NCBI GenBank assembly: GCA_041398605.1
Contig: JAWKUK010000020.1
Coordinates: 62,001-126,000 of the forward strand
Source: JAWKUK01 sp041398605
GTDB lineage: Bacteria > Planctomycetota > UBA1135 > GCA-002686595
Length of the DNA: 64,000 nt
Direction: 5' to 3'
The notes under the pieces were generated by a model. The model ran no database searches. It was given only the letters and a program-made list of their open reading frames with translations, and was not told the DNA's origin. The position numbers were made by a program, and so were the translations under genes. How positions within the stretch are numbered: the stretch's first letter is position 1; every line of letters begins with the position of its first letter. Below are positions 19,195 through 28,116 of this stretch, piece after piece.

Positions 19195-20112
19195 ATGCTC
19201 CCCCCCCCGAACTCCGCGCGTGAGACGCGCAGCGCTGACGTGCGAGTGATCGCACGCACGCTTGCGTGTCGCCTCGCGGACATGCGAGGTGGGCGTGCGG
19301 GGGCGGCGCTCCAACCGCTGTTGAGCTCCTCCGCGGCGGTGTTGATGGTCGGTGTGGGCGTGCTCGCGATCCTTTGGTTCGCGCCGATCGCTTGGGTCGA
19401 CGCTGCGGCCGGTGGTGCGGGCGACACTGAGGCCTCCGGTGGGAGGGCGCGGGCGCGGGCGACAGCGTTGGCTCCTGCGCCAGCGCCACGGGCGTCCGCG
19501 GGCTATGGCGCGGCGCGGACCTCGCCTGTGGGCGACGACGGCAGCGCGCCGATGGGCGCCCTCGACGAAGCTCAGACGGGCGCCGGGACGCCGAGCGTCG
19601 CGGCCCCCGAGTCGCTGCCGAGCACCGAGCAGCACCCCCCAGTCGTGGTCGAGGAGTCGAGCGTGCGCCCCGTCCCGGGCGGGTCGTTCGGGTTCGACTT
19701 CCGCGGCGGCTCGCGCGCGGCGCGCGCTCAGCGGCCGTTTGACGGGCCTTTCCTCGAGCGCTACGACGATGGCCGCCTCGCGCTCGAGGGTGAATTCGAC
19801 CACGGGCAGCGCGACGGAGAATGGCGCAGCTGGTATCCCGAGGGCGCGCCGCACCTCGAAGGGCAGTATCTCGATGGCCGACGCGTCGGCCGCTGGAAGG
19901 CGTTCCACCCGAACGGCCAGGTGATGGGCGAGGGTGAGTACCGCGGGGGCTTCCAGGAAGGCTCCTGGACGACCTACTACTCGAACGGCCAGATCAAGGA
20001 ACAAGGCTACTTCGAGCACGACCTTCGGATCGGTCAGTGGCAGTTCTACGACTCCTTCGGACAGCTTGAGGCTCGCAGCGGCTTCTACCGCAACGGCCAC
20101 AAGCTGTTCTGA
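19195..20112 (+). CDS. Membrane-anchored YwqK/MORN-variant repeat protein
   Basis: A 305-residue protein with one N-terminal membrane segment (about 44-64, SSAAVLMVGVGVLAILWF), a long Ala/Pro/Gly-rich linker, and from about residue 195 five tandem repeats of the YwqK/MORN_2 type (G-x-x-(D/N)-G-x-W-x-x-(Y/F)-(Y/H)-x-(N/E)-G, for example GEWRSWYPEGAPHLEG). Such repeats form short beta-hairpins. The databases' label of antitoxin for YwqK is not supported by this context. A second repeat protein of this type is at 51103-52500. The gene converges on the TPR gene, leaving 15 bases between stops. Confidence 0.75.
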   Translation: MLPPPNSARETRSADVRVIARTLACRLADMRGGRAGAALQPLLSSSAAVLMVGVGVLAILWFAPIAWVDAAAGGAGDTEASGGRARARATALAPAPAPRASAGYGAARTSPVGDDGSAPMGALDEAQTGAGTPSVAAPESLPSTEQHPPVVVEESSVRPVPGGSFGFDFRGGSRAARAQRPFDGPFLERYDDGRLALEGEFDHGQRDGEWRSWYPEGAPHLEGQYLDGRRVGRWKAFHPNGQVMGEGEYRGGFQEGSWTTYYSNGQIKEQGYFEHDLRIGQWQFYDSFGQLEARSGFYRNGHKLF

Positions 20113-20127
20113 TTTCGGCGCTTGTGA

Positions 20128-21021
20128 TCAGCGCTGGGCTTGCGCGAGCGCGAGCTGCTGCGCGAGCCCCGCATGGTCTGGGAAGAGCGCTGCGCCGCGT
20201 TCCCAAGCGAGCAGGGCCTTGTCGCGCTGACCGGTTTGCTCGTAGAGGTTCCCGAGCAAGAGGTGCGTCTCCGCGAACTTCGGTGAGCTCGTGCGCGCTG
20301 CTTGCTTCGAGACGAGGATCTCGAACTGTTGGATCGCCGCCGCCTGCTTTCCGAACACCGGCGGCCAGAAGCTGAGCGCGACCGCCTTGTGCATACGCGC
20401 GCTGAGGTGCTCTGGGTCCGCTTCGAGCGCGCGGTCAAAGGCCGCGTCCGCTTGCATCGCGTAGCTGCCCGCCTTCGGTGAGTTGCCGACCTCTGCGATG
20501 CGCGCGATGTAGGCCTCTCCGAGCTCGACCTGCTTCTCCGGATCGTTGGGGTCGGCGTCCGCGCGTTCACGCAACGCGGCGAGCACCTCGTCCGCTCGGC
20601 CCTCGGCCGCTAGGACCTTCCACAACCCCTCGCGCTCGAGGTCGGTCGCCGCGAGGACGTCCCCGACGAGCTCTTCCGTGCTGCGAGGGCGGGCGGCCTC
20701 GAGGGCCAAGGCTGGGCCCGCTGCGCTCGCTTGGCCTTCGGCCAGGACCTGCCGGACGAGCGCCTCGATCGCTGCTGGATCGAAGCGCACCGACGGCGGC
20801 GGCGTGGCCTCGAGCCGCGCGACGCGCTCGGTCAGCGCATCCAGGTCCGCGCGCGACGATCCGGCGGCGAGCCGCCCTTGCGGCTCGGTCACCGAGGACA
20901 GCGCGCCGGAGGTGGAGGGGGCTGTCGCTTGGGCCGGCGCGGGGGAGAGCAAGGCGTAGGTTGCGGCCAGCGAGGCGCCAAAGATGGCGCTGCTGAGCAT
21001 GATCGTGAGGGGAGTCTTCAT
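20128..21021 (-). CDS. Membrane-anchored TPR protein
   Basis: A 297-residue protein with an N-terminal signal anchor (MLSSAIFGASLAATYALL), a short coiled-coil-like stretch (RADLDALTERVARLEA), and C-terminal tetratricopeptide repeats: PEKQVELGEAYIARI..., AAFDRALEADPEHLSARMHKAVA, and ETHLLLGNLYEQTGQRDKAL. TPRs mediate protein-protein contacts, here on the outer face of the cytoplasmic membrane. It is the third gene of the sigma factor / membrane regulator / TPR series, 126 bases after the preceding stop, so cotranscription is likely but not certain. Confidence 0.8.
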   Translation of the reverse strand: MKTPLTIMLSSAIFGASLAATYALLSPAPAQATAPSTSGALSSVTEPQGRLAAGSSRADLDALTERVARLEATPPPSVRFDPAAIEALVRQVLAEGQASAAGPALALEAARPRSTEELVGDVLAATDLEREGLWKVLAAEGRADEVLAALRERADADPNDPEKQVELGEAYIARIAEVGNSPKAGSYAMQADAAFDRALEADPEHLSARMHKAVALSFWPPVFGKQAAAIQQFEILVSKQAARTSSPKFAETHLLLGNLYEQTGQRDKALLAWERGAALFPDHAGLAQQLALAQAQR

Positions 21022-21147
21022 GGTGGTGATCCGTCTGGACGCACCGCTATTGCCCTGGGCAGGCGAGACCCTTCGCGCGAAGCCGGAGAACGGTCCGGTC
21101 GCGCTCCGCAGCGCCGCGCGATGCGCGATGCGCGCTCGCCGAAGGCG

Positions 21148-23454
21148 TCAGCGCGGACCGAGCGTGACGCGCAGGGTCGCGACCTCGCCCTCGCGGACCT
21201 CGACGCTCCCACGGGCCACTTGCCCCCCGAACGTCTGGACCTCGATGGTGTACACACCGGCGCTGAGGCACGTGAAGCGCTTCTGGCCGCCTGCGTCGGT
21301 GCGTGAATCGAGGCCGAGCATGAGCTCGCTGCCCGAGGCATCGGTGACGGTCACGAACGAGGACTCCGTTGCCCTGCCTTGCGCGTCGCTCACGAGGACC
21401 TCGAGGCTGCCCCCGCGCGGGACGCGCACGTCCTCGTGCCACTCTGCGCCCTCGCCCAGGTCGAACGGGGCCAAGCGAACGTGCCCGAGGCCGAGCTCAT
21501 CTGCAGTGATGGTCGCAACGTAGCGGCCGGCCGGTAGCCCGGCGAGCTTCAGTTCGCCCGCGGCGTCGAGGGCCGAGGTGGCGTGGAACCGCAGCGTCCC
21601 TGTGGCGTCTTCGCGCTCGAGGCTCACGCGACCGCCGCGGAGCGTCGCCCCATCCGGGTCGAGGGTCCGCGCGGAGAACGCGCCGTTCGCGATGCGCACC
21701 TCGACCTCGAGCGTCGGAGAGCCCGCGCTCGGTCTCGGTTGTCCCTGGGGCTCCTCGATGTTGAGCATGCGGAGGACCTGCTGGTCCGCGAAGCCGTGCG
21801 CCGCACGGCAAATGGCCCAAAGCCCGGGCGGAACGTCAAGGAAGAGGAAGCGGCCCTCCCGATCGGTGCGCGTCGCCCTCCAGCCGCCGTTCTCGACTTG
21901 GAAGAGCGAGAGGTCGACCTCCCCAAGGGGCGCTCCGGCTGCGTCGAGGAGGAGCCCAGAGAGCTGGGTGCTGCGCGTGTCTGCGAGGAAGTCCACGCGC
22001 GTCACGCGAGCGGAATCCACGGTGGTTTGCTGCAGCCGCGGGAAGGCGCCGCCGAGCTGGAGATCGCCGAGGCACAGCGCGACGAAGTAGCCCTGCGGCA
22101 GGTCCTCGATGCGATAGCTGCCCGTCTCGTCAGTGACCGCTTGTCCGTAGGACATGACTCGCGCGCGCACGCCGCCTGCGTCCGCGCCGACGTCGCCGCG
22201 CGGCGCCATCGTCGAGAGAATGATCGTGGCGTTGGCAAACGGCGTCCCGTCCGGGCGCTCGACCTTGCCCTCGACGACGCCGCCAGCGGCGAGCGCGATC
22301 GAGGGCAGCTCCAGCGGCGCGCTCGGCGCTTCGGCGGACGCGCGCTCGAGCTGCAATGTCGCTGACCAGCCCGGTGCGTACCCGACGTGGGACGCGCGCA
22401 GGAGCACCTCGCCCGCGGGCGCATGGTCGATGCGGTAGACCCCGAGCGCGTCCGTGTGGGTGGCGTGCAGCGGCAGCGGAGTGAGCGCCGAGCCATGGAC
22501 GTCGATGACGTCGTGGGGGAGCGCCGTTTCGACCAGGACGAGCGCGCCGGCCACTGGCGCGCCAGTCGCGGCGTCGTGCACGCGCCCGACGATCGGGACA
22601 CCCTGTTCGAGCTCGATGAGCAAGGGCGCGTCCGGCGTGTTGGCGCGCAGCCCGGAGCGCCGCCAGGGCGCGTAGCCTGGCGCCTCGACGGCGACCGTCA
22701 GCGTGCGCCCGCGGGGCACCGCGAGCGGGGTCGCGGCGGTGACCGCCTGGAGCTCCCGAGCGCTGGGCTCGGAGACCTCCGGGACGTCCACCTCGACCTT
22801 CGTCCACGCGCGGAACGCGGAGAGTGGCGCGCGGGTCGCGGCGTCGATGGCGACCAGCCAGACCGCAGGGGCGGCAGGCTGCGGCGGGGTGACCTGCTCC
22901 TCGGTCGGCGCCGGAGAGCCCGCTGGCGTCTCTGCCGCGGTCCGTTGTGCGGCCGGCAGCGTCCCTTCGACTTCGGCCGTGATCGGCCCAGGGGGCGGCG
23001 GCATCGAGGGCCTCTCGCGCCCTTCCTGGCCCCCTTGGGGCCCCGCCGGCGACGCTTGGGCGCCGCCGCGGTGCAGGAGCTCGTTCAGCGCCTCGGCGGC
23101 GCCCTTGGGCCAGCCCGTCACGAGCGGTGACGCGGCCGCGGCGAGGACCACGACCGCGCCCCATCCCAGGGCCGCCGGCCCGAGGCGTCTCGCGCGAGCT
23201 CGAGTCGCTGGCGCCAGATTGGGCTGAGCGGATGGGCCCCGCAGGGCCGTCAGGGCGGGCAGGGCGGGCAGGGCGGGCACGGCGGGCAGGGCCTGCGCGC
23301 GGCCGACGCCTGCCTCTCCCAGCCCTGCGCGGTGCTCGATCCGTGCCGAGACGACGACAGCGACGCGCCTCCGGAACGCCGCCGAAGGGGCGTCCTCCGG
23401 CAGCGCTCGAGTCAGGAGCGCGCGGAGATTCTGGTCCAGGATGTCGCCACTCAT
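21148..23454 (-). CDS. Single-pass membrane protein with carboxypeptidase-regulatory-like repeats; candidate anti-sigma factor
   Basis: A 768-residue protein. The N-terminal ~90 residues are cytoplasmic-looking (MSGDILDQNLRALLTRAL, then Ala/Pro/Leu repeats), a membrane segment follows at about 91-113 (LGPAALGWGAVVVLAAA), and the remainder carries several carboxypeptidase-regulatory-like beta-sandwich repeats of the form G-x-V-x-D-x-x-(T/G)-x-P-(V/F)-A-x-A ... G-x-Y-x-(I/L)-x-x-(L/A)-P-x-G (for example around 285-355, 390-470, 495-560). Its ATG overlaps the ECF sigma stop (ATGA), the usual arrangement of sigma/anti-sigma pairs. No zinc anti-sigma HxxxCxxC motif is seen. The anti-sigma role is inferred from order and topology only. 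Confidence 0.7.
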   Translation of the reverse strand: MSGDILDQNLRALLTRALPEDAPSAAFRRRVAVVVSARIEHRAGLGEAGVGRAQALPAVPALPALPALTALRGPSAQPNLAPATRARARRLGPAALGWGAVVVLAAAASPLVTGWPKGAAEALNELLHRGGAQASPAGPQGGQEGRERPSMPPPPGPITAEVEGTLPAAQRTAAETPAGSPAPTEEQVTPPQPAAPAVWLVAIDAATRAPLSAFRAWTKVEVDVPEVSEPSARELQAVTAATPLAVPRGRTLTVAVEAPGYAPWRRSGLRANTPDAPLLIELEQGVPIVGRVHDAATGAPVAGALVLVETALPHDVIDVHGSALTPLPLHATHTDALGVYRIDHAPAGEVLLRASHVGYAPGWSATLQLERASAEAPSAPLELPSIALAAGGVVEGKVERPDGTPFANATIILSTMAPRGDVGADAGGVRARVMSYGQAVTDETGSYRIEDLPQGYFVALCLGDLQLGGAFPRLQQTTVDSARVTRVDFLADTRSTQLSGLLLDAAGAPLGEVDLSLFQVENGGWRATRTDREGRFLFLDVPPGLWAICRAAHGFADQQVLRMLNIEEPQGQPRPSAGSPTLEVEVRIANGAFSARTLDPDGATLRGGRVSLEREDATGTLRFHATSALDAAGELKLAGLPAGRYVATITADELGLGHVRLAPFDLGEGAEWHEDVRVPRGGSLEVLVSDAQGRATESSFVTVTDASGSELMLGLDSRTDAGGQKRFTCLSAGVYTIEVQTFGGQVARGSVEVREGEVATLRVTLGPR
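23251..23292. repeat. 9-bp minisatellite inside the membrane regulator gene
   Basis: Four tandem copies of CAGGGCGGG (the fourth with one change, CACGGCGGG) at 23251-23286, plus a partial fifth. On the coding (minus) strand this gives the Pro-Ala-Leu-rich linker ALPAVPALPALPAL just before the membrane segment. The 9-bp period keeps the frame, so copy number could vary without disrupting the protein. Confidence 0.75.
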
Positions 23455-24065
23455 TCGAGCTCTCCCCGGCGGCGCGCCAACAGCGTGAACACCTCGGTAA
23501 AGGCCTTCCGCGCGCGATGCAGCGTGGATTCGACCGCCTTGACGTTGCGGCCCGTTGCGCGCGCGGTCTCCGGCACGGAGCGTTGCTCCACGTACTTTTC
23601 GAGGAGCGCTTCGCGGTACCCAGGCGGCAGCGAGGACAGCGTCGCGCCGACGAGCTCGGCGGTCTCCGCGCGCTCGAGGACCTCATCCGGCAGCGGCTCG
23701 TGCTCGATCCGGGCGAGGAGCGCGTCGATGTCGCGGTCCGATTGGGCCAAGAGGTCCTCGATGCTCGTCGGCCGTCGACGTCGGACTCCGCCCCGCAGGT
23801 GGTTCCTCGCAATCCCGCAGAGCCACGCGTGCAGGCTCGCGCGCCCGTCGTAGGCCCCGATGCGCTCGATGGCCGTCAGGAGCGTCTCCTGGGCCAGGTC
23901 CTCGGCGAGCGCCTCATCCCGCCCGACGCGGTACAAGAGGAAGCGATAGACCCCGTCGAGGTGCTGCGCGACGAGGGTGTCACCGGCGCCCCGGTCCCCA
24001 GCCAGGACGCGCTGGCAGAGGGCGAGGTCCTGGGCGTGTTCTGTCGCGGGCGGGTCGGGGAGCAT
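23451..24065 (-). CDS. ECF-type RNA polymerase sigma factor
   Basis: A 204-residue two-domain sigma-70 family factor. Region 2 is at about 25-95 (LAEDLAQETLLTAI, then the WLCGIARNHLRGGVRRRR promoter-melting/-10 segment). Region 4 is at about 140-195 (SLPPGYREALLEKYVEQRSVPETARATG ... VESTLHRAR), a helix-turn-helix for -35 recognition. ATG 24065 is selected because region 2 starts soon after it; the longer upstream frame is unrelated in character. Its stop overlaps the start of the membrane protein at 23454, so that partner is the likely regulator. The divergent 268-base gap to the YceI gene is the natural place for an autoregulated promoter. Confidence 0.92.
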   Translation of the reverse strand: MLPDPPATEHAQDLALCQRVLAGDRGAGDTLVAQHLDGVYRFLLYRVGRDEALAEDLAQETLLTAIERIGAYDGRASLHAWLCGIARNHLRGGVRRRRPTSIEDLLAQSDRDIDALLARIEHEPLPDEVLERAETAELVGATLSSLPPGYREALLEKYVEQRSVPETARATGRNVKAVESTLHRARKAFTEVFTLLARRRGELE

Positions 24066-24333
24066 GGGGGGATCCGAGCGTACTTGTGGACGCGGCCGGA
24101 ATCCCTGCGCGATCTTCGCCAAAAAGTGCCGCCGACGCATGCGCCGACCCGCGCGCGGCCCTTGATGCCCTGCCAGCGTAAGATTTGCGCACGGATGCTT
24201 GTTATCACAGGGATCGTGTCGCAGAAGATGTCGCGTCGTTTGGCCAAGGGGCCACGCTGCATCTCCGTCATCCCATGACCCACCTCGCACGACCTGCCGC
24301 TCGCCGGCCAGGCTGCACGCTGCCACTCTCACC

Positions 24334-25011
24334 ATGACCAAGTTCGACCACGCCCGAATCCTCACCCAGTCTCTGCGCTCGAACCGCGGCTTCGCGTTGA
24401 CGGCCGCGCCCCTCGCCCTCGCGGCGGCCGGCGCCCTCGCGATCGGGCTCGGCATCGCTGCGCCCGCGCCGGTGACCGTCGACGTGCCGAAGGAGGCCGT
24501 CGGCACCTACGAGATCGACCTCGCCCACAGCACCGTCGCGTTCAAGATCAAGCACCTGGGCGTCGCGTACCAGCTCGGGCGCTTCGACAAGTTCAACGGC
24601 GAGGTCAAGCTCGGCGCGGACGCAAAGGCCTCGTCGGTCAGCGTCACCATCGATGCGAGCAGCGTCAACAGCAACAACGAGCAGCGCGACCAGCACCTGC
24701 GCAGCCAGGACTTCCTGAACGCCAAGCAGTTCCCCGAGGCGACGTTCGTCTCGACCGCGGTCGCGGCGAAAGACGCGGATACGTTCTCGGTGACGGGCGA
24801 CCTCACGCTGCACGGCGAGAAGAAGTCGGTCACGTTCGACATGGACTTCCTCGGCGCGAAGGACGCGGGCGAGCGCTTCGGCTTCAAGGCCGGGTTCTAC
24901 GGCGTACTGGAGATCAACCGCCGTGACTTCGGGATCGCGACCTACCCGAACGATGTGCTCAGCGATGCGATCGAGCTGACGTTCGCCATCGAGTCGAACA
25001 AGAAGAAGTGA
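24334..25011 (+). CDS. YceI-family periplasmic lipid-binding-fold protein
   Basis: A 225-residue protein with an N-terminal export segment (ALTAAPLALAAAGALAIGLGIAA) and a full YceI domain (about 60-222): GTYEIDLAHSTVAFKIKHLG, GRFDKFNGEVKL, the conserved SVNSNNEQRDQHLRSQDFLN block, HGEKKSVTFDM, and the last strand GVLEINRRDFGI. The lipocalin-like barrel binds polyprenyl chains in known members (TT1927b) and the family is tied to alkaline or acid stress and quinone metabolism. It is divergent from the ECF sigma operon and 73 bases upstream of a membrane protein gene. ATG 24334 is favoured over the in-frame start at 24199. Confidence 0.9.
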   Translation: MTKFDHARILTQSLRSNRGFALTAAPLALAAAGALAIGLGIAAPAPVTVDVPKEAVGTYEIDLAHSTVAFKIKHLGVAYQLGRFDKFNGEVKLGADAKASSVSVTIDASSVNSNNEQRDQHLRSQDFLNAKQFPEATFVSTAVAAKDADTFSVTGDLTLHGEKKSVTFDMDFLGAKDAGERFGFKAGFYGVLEINRRDFGIATYPNDVLSDAIELTFAIESNKKK

Positions 25012-25084
25012 GCGAGCGCCGCGGGGGCGTCGCGCAAGTGACGTCCCCGAGCGCTCCTCCGTCCTGCCCGTCGAGACTCGCCGC

Positions 25085-25903
25085 ATGAGCCCGCTCCCCG
25101 TTGTCATTGGTTGTGCCGTCGCCGCGGCGTTGTTGCTCCTTGGTTGGCAGCCTTGGCGGAGGGGGGCCGAGCGGCCCGTCGGGCCGCTCGCGAGCGCGCT
25201 CGCGGCGCCGGTCGCCGCCCTCGTGACGCTGTACGCCAACGCCGGTCGCGTCGCGTTGCCGCCGCGGGTGTACCTCGACTGGGTGTTCGTGCTCGGAGCG
25301 CTCGCGGTCGCATTGGTCGCGTTGCGTGACCAGAAGCCGCGCGCGGCCCTCGGGCTGTTCGGCGCGGGGGCGGCGTTCCTCGCCGTCTACCCCACCCAGT
25401 CGCTGCACGAACGGTACTGGGGCGACCAGCGCGTCCTGTGGATGCTCGGCCTGACCGCCGCGCTGGTCGCGGCGTTCCTGATCGCGCGCGCCGCGCTGCG
25501 CGCGCGCCGCGCCGATGGCGCGGCGGCGCTGTCGATCGCCGCGCTGGCGTCGGCCCCTGCGCTTGGGCTCTCCGGCACGGGCTCGGGCGCGCTCCTCGTC
25601 GCGTCGGTCGGCGGCGCGGCGGCGCTCGTCGCGGGCCTGGGCTATCTGCGGCGCGACCTGGCGCCCTGGTCTGGCTTCGCTGCGACCTTCGCTGCGTTGC
25701 ACGCTGGGATCGTGGCGAGCGGGGTGCTGTACGCAGAGACCCCACGCTGGAGCGGGCTCGCGCTCGTGCTCGCGCCCGCCCTAGTCTTGATCCCGGGCAG
25801 CTCCAAGCGCCTGCGCCTCGCGCGCCTCGCGCTCGTTGTCGTCGCCGTCGGAATCGCTGCGTGGCAGGCCAAGGGCGCGCCGAACCCGTACGGCGGTTAT
25901 TGA
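25085..25903 (+). CDS. Polytopic membrane protein of unknown function
   Basis: A 272-residue, very hydrophobic protein with about eight predicted membrane segments (for example VVIGCAVAAALLLLGW, VFVLGALAVALVALR, VLWMLGLTAALVAAFLIA, LALVLAPALVLI). A charged loop LHERYWGDQR stands out near residue 108, and the C-terminus ends KGAPNPYGGY. No family is recognised. It lies 73 bases after the YceI gene in the same direction; YceI proteins often sit beside membrane cytochrome b561 genes, but no heme-ligand histidine pattern is evident here. Its stop overlaps the convergent oligopeptidase stop by seven bases. Confidence 0.7.
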   Translation: MSPLPVVIGCAVAAALLLLGWQPWRRGAERPVGPLASALAAPVAALVTLYANAGRVALPPRVYLDWVFVLGALAVALVALRDQKPRAALGLFGAGAAFLAVYPTQSLHERYWGDQRVLWMLGLTAALVAAFLIARAALRARRADGAAALSIAALASAPALGLSGTGSGALLVASVGGAAALVAGLGYLRRDLAPWSGFAATFAALHAGIVASGVLYAETPRWSGLALVLAPALVLIPGSSKRLRLARLALVVVAVGIAAWQAKGAPNPYGGY

Positions 25904-28116
25904 GCGCGCGCAGCGAGCTGCTGCGCCCAGGCGGCCTGATCCACGTCGAGCGCGAGTGAGAGGAAGCAGAGCTCGTCGAGCGTCGCCTCGAGCCTGCGCG
26001 CGGCCCCGTTGCCTCCAGCATGCCCGCCGGATTGCTCGACGCGCAGGAAGACCGGCGGCTCGCCGCCGTTGGCTTCACGCAGGGCTGCGGCGAACTTGTA
26101 GCTGTGCAGCGGCGCGACGCGATCGTCTCCGGTCGCAGTGGCGACCAGCGTCGCTGGGTAGCGCGTCCCGCGCTTCACGTTGTGGTACGGCGAGTAGCTC
26201 TTGAGGACGGGGAAGAGCGCAGCGTCGTCCGCGGTCCCGTAGTCGGATGCCCAGGCCCACCCGACCCCGAACCGATGGTACCGCAGCATGTCGTGGACGC
26301 CGACCGTCGAGATCGCGGCGCCGAAGTCTCCTGGTTCGCGGACGAGGGCGGCGCCGACGAGCAGCCCGCCATTGCTCTCGCCGCGGATCGCGAGCCGCGC
26401 AGGGCGGGTCCAGCGCTCGCGCGCGAGCCAGCGCGCGACCGCGAGGAAGTCCTCGATCGCGCGCGGCTTGCGCTCCAGGACACCGGCTTGGTGCCACTCC
26501 TCACCGTACTCGCCGCCGCCGCGCACGTGCGCGGTGACATAGAGCCCGCCGAGCTCCAACCACGCTGCGACCGCAGGGGTGAAGACCGGGCGCACGGGGA
26601 CGTTGAAGCCGCCGTAGCCGTAGAGGAGGGCCGGCGTCTCCCCGTCATGCGCGGTGTCCAGCGCGCACGTCAGCAGCGCCGGCACCTGCGTCCCATCCGC
26701 GCTCGCGACGAAGCGCAGCGCCGTCGCGTAGCGGCGCCGGTCGAAGGCCGACTCCGGCGCGAAGACTCGCTGGGGGCCGCGCGCGTCGAAGCGCCAGATC
26801 TCAAGCGGCGTCAGCGTGTCCGTGTAGCTGAAGTACAGCGCGCTGGCGTCGCCGCGCGGCCGCGTCAGCGTGACGGTCCCGCGTCCAGGGAATACGTCCG
26901 TCGCGATCGGGTCGGGCGCCGAGCCGTCCGCCTCGCGCGCGGCCCGCAGGTCGTACACGTCGAGCCGGCTCGTGAGGTCGACGAGGTGCTCGACGACGAG
27001 GGTCTCGCCGACCCGCGCAGCGCTGATCAATGGCTGGCTGCTGGTCGGGACGACCTCGGTCCAACCGGCTGCGTCGGCGCGCTCCTGGGCGGAGACGTCC
27101 ACCGCAACGATCCGCCCGTTGGGGGCAGCGTTGGTCGTGCGGAGCCAGAAGAGCGCGCCTTCGTTCGCGATGACCTCGTACTCGGCGTCGAAGGCATCGA
27201 AGACGCGGATCAGGGGGGCGTCGGGGCGCGACAGGTCGCGGACGTAGAGCCTGTTGCGCGGGTCTGCGCCCTCGAACACCGAGATGATGAGCCAACGACC
27301 GTCGTCGCTCACGGCGGGCGCGAAGCTGCGCCCCGCATGGAGCGGCTCCTCGTGGACGATCGGGTCACGCTCCGCCGGCGCGCCGAGCTCGTGGTGGCGC
27401 AGGGTCATCCGCGCGGAGGTGGGGCGCAGGGGCTCGTCCGCCCCCGGGTAGGCGCCGTAATAGAAGCCGCGCTCGTCGTTCGACCACGCGGGCGCGTTGA
27501 AGCGCACCCAAGGCACGCGGTCGGGCAAGACCTCGAGCGACTCGAGGTCGAGCACGCGCCAGGTGCGCCAGTCGGAGCCGCCCTCGGCGACCCCGAACGC
27601 GAGGTACGTCCCGAGCGGCGAGGGCACCCAGCCCGCCAACGTCTCTGCGCGGTCGGTCGACCAGAGGTTCGGGTCGAGGACGACCTCGTCGTGCGCCTCG
27701 GCGCTGCGGCCGCGCACGATCGACGGCTGGTTCTGCGTGCCGTCGTTCCAAGCCCAGTAGTACCAGTCGCCAGCGCGGACCGGCGCGCTGCGCGTCGGCT
27801 GTCGCGAGAGCTGCGCGAGGCGCGCGCCGAGCGCGGCGCGCAAGGGGGCCGCGTCGAGCACGCTGCGCGTCAGCGCTGCCTCGCGGGCGACCCAGGCGCG
27901 GACCTCCGGCGCCGCGGCATCTTCGAGCCAACGGAACGGATCGTCGATCGCCTCACCGTGAAGGGTCTCGTGCAATGTGACGCGCGGGGTCTCGGGCTGC
28001 GGCGCCCGGAAGCGCGCGCCCGAGCCCACGCTCGAGCGCATTGGCGCGCACGCGAGCGTGGCGAACAGAGCGCCGGCCGCCGCCGTCGCCCAAGGGCCCC
28101 AGCGCGCCACGCTCAT
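25897..28116 (-). CDS. Prolyl oligopeptidase family serine peptidase (S9A), lipoprotein
   Basis: Cleaves short peptides, typically after proline. The 739-residue protein has a lipoprotein signal (GALFATLAC, Cys23), then the S9A N-terminal segment (DDPFRWLEDAAAPEVRAWV), a seven-bladed propeller region, and a C-terminal alpha/beta-hydrolase. The catalytic serine is S581 in GESNGG, the acid is in DDRV at about 664-667, and the histidine is H699 in GGHAGG. GGFNVPVRP and RGGGEYGEEWHQAG are further family signatures. The ATG overlaps the stop of the SPFH gene (ATGA), so translation of the two is coupled. The mature enzyme is predicted to sit on the periplasmic face of a membrane. Confidence 0.92.
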   Translation of the reverse strand: MSVARWGPWATAAAGALFATLACAPMRSSVGSGARFRAPQPETPRVTLHETLHGEAIDDPFRWLEDAAAPEVRAWVAREAALTRSVLDAAPLRAALGARLAQLSRQPTRSAPVRAGDWYYWAWNDGTQNQPSIVRGRSAEAHDEVVLDPNLWSTDRAETLAGWVPSPLGTYLAFGVAEGGSDWRTWRVLDLESLEVLPDRVPWVRFNAPAWSNDERGFYYGAYPGADEPLRPTSARMTLRHHELGAPAERDPIVHEEPLHAGRSFAPAVSDDGRWLIISVFEGADPRNRLYVRDLSRPDAPLIRVFDAFDAEYEVIANEGALFWLRTTNAAPNGRIVAVDVSAQERADAAGWTEVVPTSSQPLISAARVGETLVVEHLVDLTSRLDVYDLRAAREADGSAPDPIATDVFPGRGTVTLTRPRGDASALYFSYTDTLTPLEIWRFDARGPQRVFAPESAFDRRRYATALRFVASADGTQVPALLTCALDTAHDGETPALLYGYGGFNVPVRPVFTPAVAAWLELGGLYVTAHVRGGGEYGEEWHQAGVLERKPRAIEDFLAVARWLARERWTRPARLAIRGESNGGLLVGAALVREPGDFGAAISTVGVHDMLRYHRFGVGWAWASDYGTADDAALFPVLKSYSPYHNVKRGTRYPATLVATATGDDRVAPLHSYKFAAALREANGGEPPVFLRVEQSGGHAGGNGAARRLEATLDELCFLSLALDVDQAAWAQQLAARAQ

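Noticed and set aside
19195..20112. YwqK antitoxin of a toxin-antitoxin system
   Set aside because: The database name comes from one Bacillus locus; no toxin-like partner is adjacent here and the protein is membrane-anchored.
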